A stretch of DNA of 33,540 bases from a virus. The notes under the pieces were generated by a model, which was not told the origin of the DNA, ran no database searches, and saw only the letters and a program-made list of their open reading frames with translations. Every line of letters begins with the position of its first letter. Position 1 is the first letter of the stretch. Below are positions 30,671 through 33,540 of this stretch, in pieces. The DNA lies in the IMG/VR virus record IMGVR_UViG_3300017772_001542, positions 1-33,540 of that record; one strand, written 5' to 3'. The position numbers and the translations under genes are program-made.

Positions 30671-30701
30671 GTATAGAAACAAAGAAAGCGAGAATCACAT
30701 G
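30659..30701 (+). repeat. promoter/leader cassette, copy B
   Basis: Matches 1448-1490 at 42 of 43 positions, the single difference being AAGTA[A/G]GTATAG. It ends at the ATG of the 30699 gene. Confidence 0.9.
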
Positions 30702-31106
30702 GCTTATATTTCACAAGAAGACAAAAAAGCATTAGCTCCTAAGATCAAAAGTATCCTTAAACAGTACGGTCTTAAAGGTAGCTTGTCTATTCGTCACCAT
30801 TCTACTCTAGTTCTTAATATCGCTAAGGGCGGTATCGACTTCATTGCTGAAGCTAACAAGAAGAACAAAGAGATTGCTGATCGTCGTGGCACTCCTATGT
30901 ATGAGTGTGATGGCTATATCCAAGTGAACACTCACTACCCTGAGACATACGGCAAAGGTTCAAAAGTATTGACTGAGCTTGTTGATGCCATGAAAGGTCC
31001 CAATTGGTTTGATGAGAGTGATATAATGACTGACTATTTCCACGTTGCTCACTATGTTGATATCAATATCGGTAAATGGAACAAGCCTTACGTGTGTGAG
31101 GCTTAA
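30699..31106 (+). CDS. conserved phage protein, unknown
   Basis: A 135-residue protein beginning MAYISQEDKKALAPKIKSIL then KGSLSIRHHSTLVLNI, with a C-terminal block DYFHVAHYVDINIGKWNKPY. I recognise this as a recurrent phage and plasmid protein without known function. It is the direct target of promoter cassette B. Confidence 0.78.
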   Translation: MAYISQEDKKALAPKIKSILKQYGLKGSLSIRHHSTLVLNIAKGGIDFIAEANKKNKEIADRRGTPMYECDGYIQVNTHYPETYGKGSKVLTELVDAMKGPNWFDESDIMTDYFHVAHYVDINIGKWNKPYVCEA

Positions 31107-31108
31107 TC

Positions 31109-31315
31109 ATGAGCAATCAAAGAAATGGAAAAATGCACCGTGCCAAGTTGGATGACGGTGCATCTGATATGAAACTACGAAACTTCTTTAGAGATTGTGC
31201 TGAACTTCTACCCGAAGACGAAGCATTTTATTTTGAGCAGATCGTAGATCATTTGAATGATGGTAAAGCATTACCAACCACAAAAGGTGAAGTGGGCAGA
31301 CTATTGGGTTTGTAA
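31109..31315 (+). CDS. small protein, unknown
   Basis: A 68-residue protein 2 nt after its neighbour, helical and acidic in the middle (LLPEDEAFYFEQIVDHLNDG) with a C-terminal KGEVGRLLGL resembling a short winged-helix end. No family recognised. Confidence 0.66.
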   Translation: MSNQRNGKMHRAKLDDGASDMKLRNFFRDCAELLPEDEAFYFEQIVDHLNDGKALPTTKGEVGRLLGL

Positions 31316-31318
31316 TCG

Positions 31319-31326
31319 TATAAATA
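31319..31326 (+). promoter_or_regulatory. T4-type late promoter octamer
   Basis: An exact TATAAATA between genes, 27 bp before the TTG start at 31354. It marks a return to late-type expression for the next two genes. Confidence 0.68.
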
Positions 31327-31353
31327 GATGTAAATCATCTGTGGAGAATAACG

Positions 31354-32277
31354 TTGAGAGAGTTTTTAAATTATATGGCGGAAGCCGAAGTAATAGACGA
31401 GGAGTATATCGAAGCACACTTTGATATTCTTCTTGAAAAGCTTATTACATTTGGTGGTAAGGCATATCCAAAGTTTGGCAACGTTGTAATCATGGCGGGC
31501 GGAGCGGGATCTGGTAAAGGTTTTGTTAAGGATAATCTAGTTGGACTTGAAGGTAAAGTCTTTGACGTGGATGCTCTTAAGACTGCCGCCGCCAAAGCAC
31601 CTAAGATTATTGCTAAGGTTAAGGCTGAGACAGGCCAAGACTTGGCTAAGATCGGTGGTAACCTCAAGAAGGCAAGTAATGTAAGTGCCATGCACGATAT
31701 CATCTCAAACCTTCTAAACCTACCAGATAAGAAACAGGCGGCATTCTTTGCTTCTGTATTTTCATCTGCCCCTGATCGTAAGCCTAATATTATTTTTGAT
31801 GTTACGCTAAAGGATCTACAGAAATTAAATAACATTACACGTCAAGTATCTGCCCTAGGGTATGATAAGAAAAGCATTCACATTGTGTGGGTAGTTAATG
31901 ATATTGAGGTTGCTAAGGCACAGAACAAGAAGAGGGATCGTGTGGTTCCTACTGACATTCTTGTCAACACTCATAGAGGTGCTTCTGCCACCATGAATGA
32001 TATTGTGAACATGGGTAACGGTCTTAAGAAGTATATGGACGGAGATATCGTGTTTGCATTCAATAAGGTTGGTGTAGACAGTGAACTCGTTAAGTCTGGC
32101 AAGAGCGGTAAAAAGATTGGCATGAAGGGTAAGACCGAGGGTGGTCAATATCTAAAGGATGCTGAATACTTCTATGTTAAGCGTAAGGGTGCACGAGCTA
32201 TTCCTGTAGCCAAGTTGGATAAACAGATACGTATGAAGATCTCCAAATATGTACCAAAGGGAGTGGAGTGGAACTGA
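31354..32277 (+). CDS. P-loop kinase, zeta-toxin-like
   Basis: A 307-residue P-loop protein. VVIMAGGAGSGKGFVKDNL gives Walker A (49-56), FDVDALK (70-76) the acidic residues after strand 2, and NIIFDVTLKD a further core strand. VWVVNDIEVAKAQNKKR then VNTHRGA resemble the arginine-rich lid of zeta-type kinases. Start is TTG 31354 with GTGGAGAA upstream. T4-type marine phages often carry such kinases; the substrate is unknown. Confidence 0.75.
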   Translation: MREFLNYMAEAEVIDEEYIEAHFDILLEKLITFGGKAYPKFGNVVIMAGGAGSGKGFVKDNLVGLEGKVFDVDALKTAAAKAPKIIAKVKAETGQDLAKIGGNLKKASNVSAMHDIISNLLNLPDKKQAAFFASVFSSAPDRKPNIIFDVTLKDLQKLNNITRQVSALGYDKKSIHIVWVVNDIEVAKAQNKKRDRVVPTDILVNTHRGASATMNDIVNMGNGLKKYMDGDIVFAFNKVGVDSELVKSGKSGKKIGMKGKTEGGQYLKDAEYFYVKRKGARAIPVAKLDKQIRMKISKYVPKGVEWN

Positions 32278-32675
32278 TGCTAACATTTGCTGAACACCTA
32301 CAAGAAGCCAAAGAACCCACAGTAACAGCCAAGGTCATGAAAGACTTTGAGAAGGTTGTGGATAAGTTATTTAAGAAGTTTGACATGGACTTTAACTTCA
32401 CCAGACATTTTGCGGATCGTATGACAGACAAACGCAATGACCCTAGTATTACTCTCAAAGAGTTAGCTGACTTCATTAAGAAGATCTATGCTAAACAAGG
32501 TAAGAGTATTAAGGATATGAAGGGTGCCGAAGCTGTTATTAAAGACATGCAGAAGGATCTAAACATCCCTATTGCAATCAAGTATGATCAACGCAATGAT
32601 GAGTTTGATGTTGTTATGAAAACAATTATGAGAAAGAAGAACTTCTCAACCCCAAATAAAGTGATAAAATATTAA
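32277..32675 (+). CDS. conserved protein paired with the P-loop kinase
   Basis: A 132-residue basic protein with FTRHFADRMTDKRNDPSITL near 43-62 and IAIKYDQRNDEFDVVMKTIMRKK near the end. The HFxDR...R pattern followed by a small beta sheet is reminiscent of RelE/BrnT-like folds, but no catalytic set can be named. The ATG overlaps the kinase stop, so they are coupled. It could be a toxin-like partner or a virion protein. Confidence 0.62.
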   Translation: MLTFAEHLQEAKEPTVTAKVMKDFEKVVDKLFKKFDMDFNFTRHFADRMTDKRNDPSITLKELADFIKKIYAKQGKSIKDMKGAEAVIKDMQKDLNIPIAIKYDQRNDEFDVVMKTIMRKKNFSTPNKVIKY

Positions 32676-32683
32676 TTTAGCCC

Positions 32684-32712
32684 TTGACAATACGGTCAAC
32701 AAAGGTTAATAT
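32684..32712 (+). promoter_or_regulatory. sigma70-like promoter
   Basis: TTGACA 32684-32689, 17-bp spacer, TAATAT 32707-32712. It precedes the HAD-type gene. Confidence 0.8.
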
Positions 32713-32734
32713 AAGATGAATTAAGAAAGAATAT

Positions 32735-33316
32735 ATGATGAATAATAAAGTGATTCTAACCGACTGTGATGGCGTTTTGTGCGATTGGGTTAGTAAATAT
32801 GTCCAGTGGATGTTACGTCAAGGTTATGTCATGAAGATGTATCCCGAAGGTACATATGACATGGAGAAAGTCTTTGGTATTGACAAAGATGAATGTAAGA
32901 AGCTTGTACGAATGTTTAACGAAAGTGCTGACATTCAATACATGGCTCCTTTACGAGATGCCATTAAGTATGTTAAGAAGTTACACGAAGAGCATGGGTA
33001 TGTGTTCCGTTGCATTACTAGTTTGAGCCTTAGTCGTTCTGCTTATAAGGCACGTGAGGCCAACCTAAAAGCTTTGTTTGGTGAGACTGCCTTTGAAGAT
33101 CTTGTGTGTCTAGATACTGGTGCTGACAAGGATGATGCTCTTGAGCAATATCGTGACAGTGGTATGGTTTGGATTGAAGACAAGCCTGAGAACGTTGAGC
33201 TTGGTAAAAAGCTTGGTCTTGATTGTATTATGATTGACCATGACTTTAACCGTGGTACTGTTGAGGATGTCTTCGTTGCTAAAAATTGGAAAGACGTGTA
33301 TGGATACCTCACTTAA
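32735..33316 (+). CDS. HAD-family 5'(3')-deoxyribonucleotidase-like protein
   Basis: A 193-residue HAD phosphatase. VILTDCDGVLCDW carries the nucleophile and acid/base pair (D10, D12), CITSL supplies the motif II Thr/Ser, a Lys follows in the SAYKAREANL region, and MVWIEDKPENV is motif IV. The small cap fits nucleotidases of the NT5C type, which act on deoxynucleoside monophosphates. It may tune dNTP pools together with NrdAB. ATG 32735 or 32738 starts the gene. Confidence 0.84.
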   Translation: MMNNKVILTDCDGVLCDWVSKYVQWMLRQGYVMKMYPEGTYDMEKVFGIDKDECKKLVRMFNESADIQYMAPLRDAIKYVKKLHEEHGYVFRCITSLSLSRSAYKAREANLKALFGETAFEDLVCLDTGADKDDALEQYRDSGMVWIEDKPENVELGKKLGLDCIMIDHDFNRGTVEDVFVAKNWKDVYGYLT

Positions 33317-33540
33317 GTACGTTAAACTATATTACACATATCTAAAGGAACTAGGTGTCTCGCAAGAGGTGCCTATTTCTGCATTTCCAGAGAGCGAATT
33401 TGAAACGTTTGATGTTAATCATGGTAACGTTGGGGCAACCTTTGAAAAATTTATTACAGTGTATGAGAATAAAGATCAATACCTGTATATGTCTATGTAC
33501 GATAATGTAATCAATAATGAAGAGCCTGAGTACGTCAAGC
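33300..33540 (+). CDS. hypothetical protein, 3'-partial
   Basis: A frame open from ATG 33300 to the window edge (80 codons), overlapping the nucleotidase by 17 nt. It is rich in Tyr, Glu and Val (KYVKLYYTYLKELG, FEKFITVYENKDQYLYM). No family recognised from this fragment. Confidence 0.62.
   Translation, partial: MDTSLKYVKLYYTYLKELGVSQEVPISAFPESEFETFDVNHGNVGATFEKFITVYENKDQYLYMSMYDNVINNEEPEYVK

Noticed and set aside
1-33540. CRISPR array, integrase, attachment site or insertion sequence
   Set aside because: No regularly spaced repeats, no recombinase or transposase motifs and no terminal repeats were seen.

Overview
The window is a contiguous piece of a tailed-phage genome, most likely a marine T4-type myovirus related to the viruses that infect pelagic alphaproteobacteria and cyanobacteria. 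The evidence is that all of the roughly 60 genes are on the + strand, packed with ATGA-type overlaps and strong GGAG ribosome sites. T4-type genes are present: a T4 RNase H-like 5' nuclease, PhoH, a RecB-like exonuclease, class Ia ribonucleotide reductase and the NMNAT-like, DUF6267-like and DUF6433-like proteins. There are also T4-type late promoter octamers (TATAAATA) and an encoded tRNA. No photosynthesis gene is seen, so a cyanobacterial host is not supported; the host is unresolved. Base composition is about 40% GC (rough count).

Layout. 1-1402: C-terminal part of a CHASE2-type membrane adenylate cyclase, very unusual in a phage. 1427-3178: early genes behind sigma70-like promoters, including a DUF932 protein. 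3183-11406: a late block with a candidate nuclease, a KxDG nucleotidyltransferase-like protein, several very basic proteins, an NMNAT-like protein, a coiled-coil membrane protein and an overlapping i-spanin/o-spanin pair. 11452-14328: nrdB, nrdA and a zinc ribbon, with hairpins around the promoter. 14354-20011: GIY-YIG protein, 5' nuclease, an intrinsic terminator, PhoH, RecB-like exonuclease and an EF-hand membrane protein. 20027-25405: a glycosyltransferase/methyltransferase cassette of eight overlapping genes. 25402-26546: small early genes with a possible RNA switch and an operator-like inverted repeat, then a glycine-zipper protein. 26546-29345: a Mom-like GNAT, a membrane protein, a hairpin-rich untranslated stretch, tRNA-Arg(UCU), an NPPY methyltransferase-like protein and an ABC-ATPase/GNAT fusion; together a candidate DNA-modification module. 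29349-33540: small early genes, a P-loop kinase with a partner, and a HAD-type nucleotidase.

Regulation. Eleven promoters of the form TTGACA-17 bp-TATAAT (or close) precede early-type genes. Several share CGAATC in the spacer, and two share a 43-bp promoter/leader cassette at 42 of 43 positions although 29 kb apart. TATAAATA octamers precede late-type genes. This implies an early class read by host polymerase and a late class read by a phage sigma not in this window.

Whole-window signal. The pentamer GCWGC appears almost absent (one copy found by eye against about 30 expected from composition). Ala-Ala codon pairs are written as GCC-GCN or GCG-GCN, which looks like restriction-site avoidance and fits the presence of base-modification genes.
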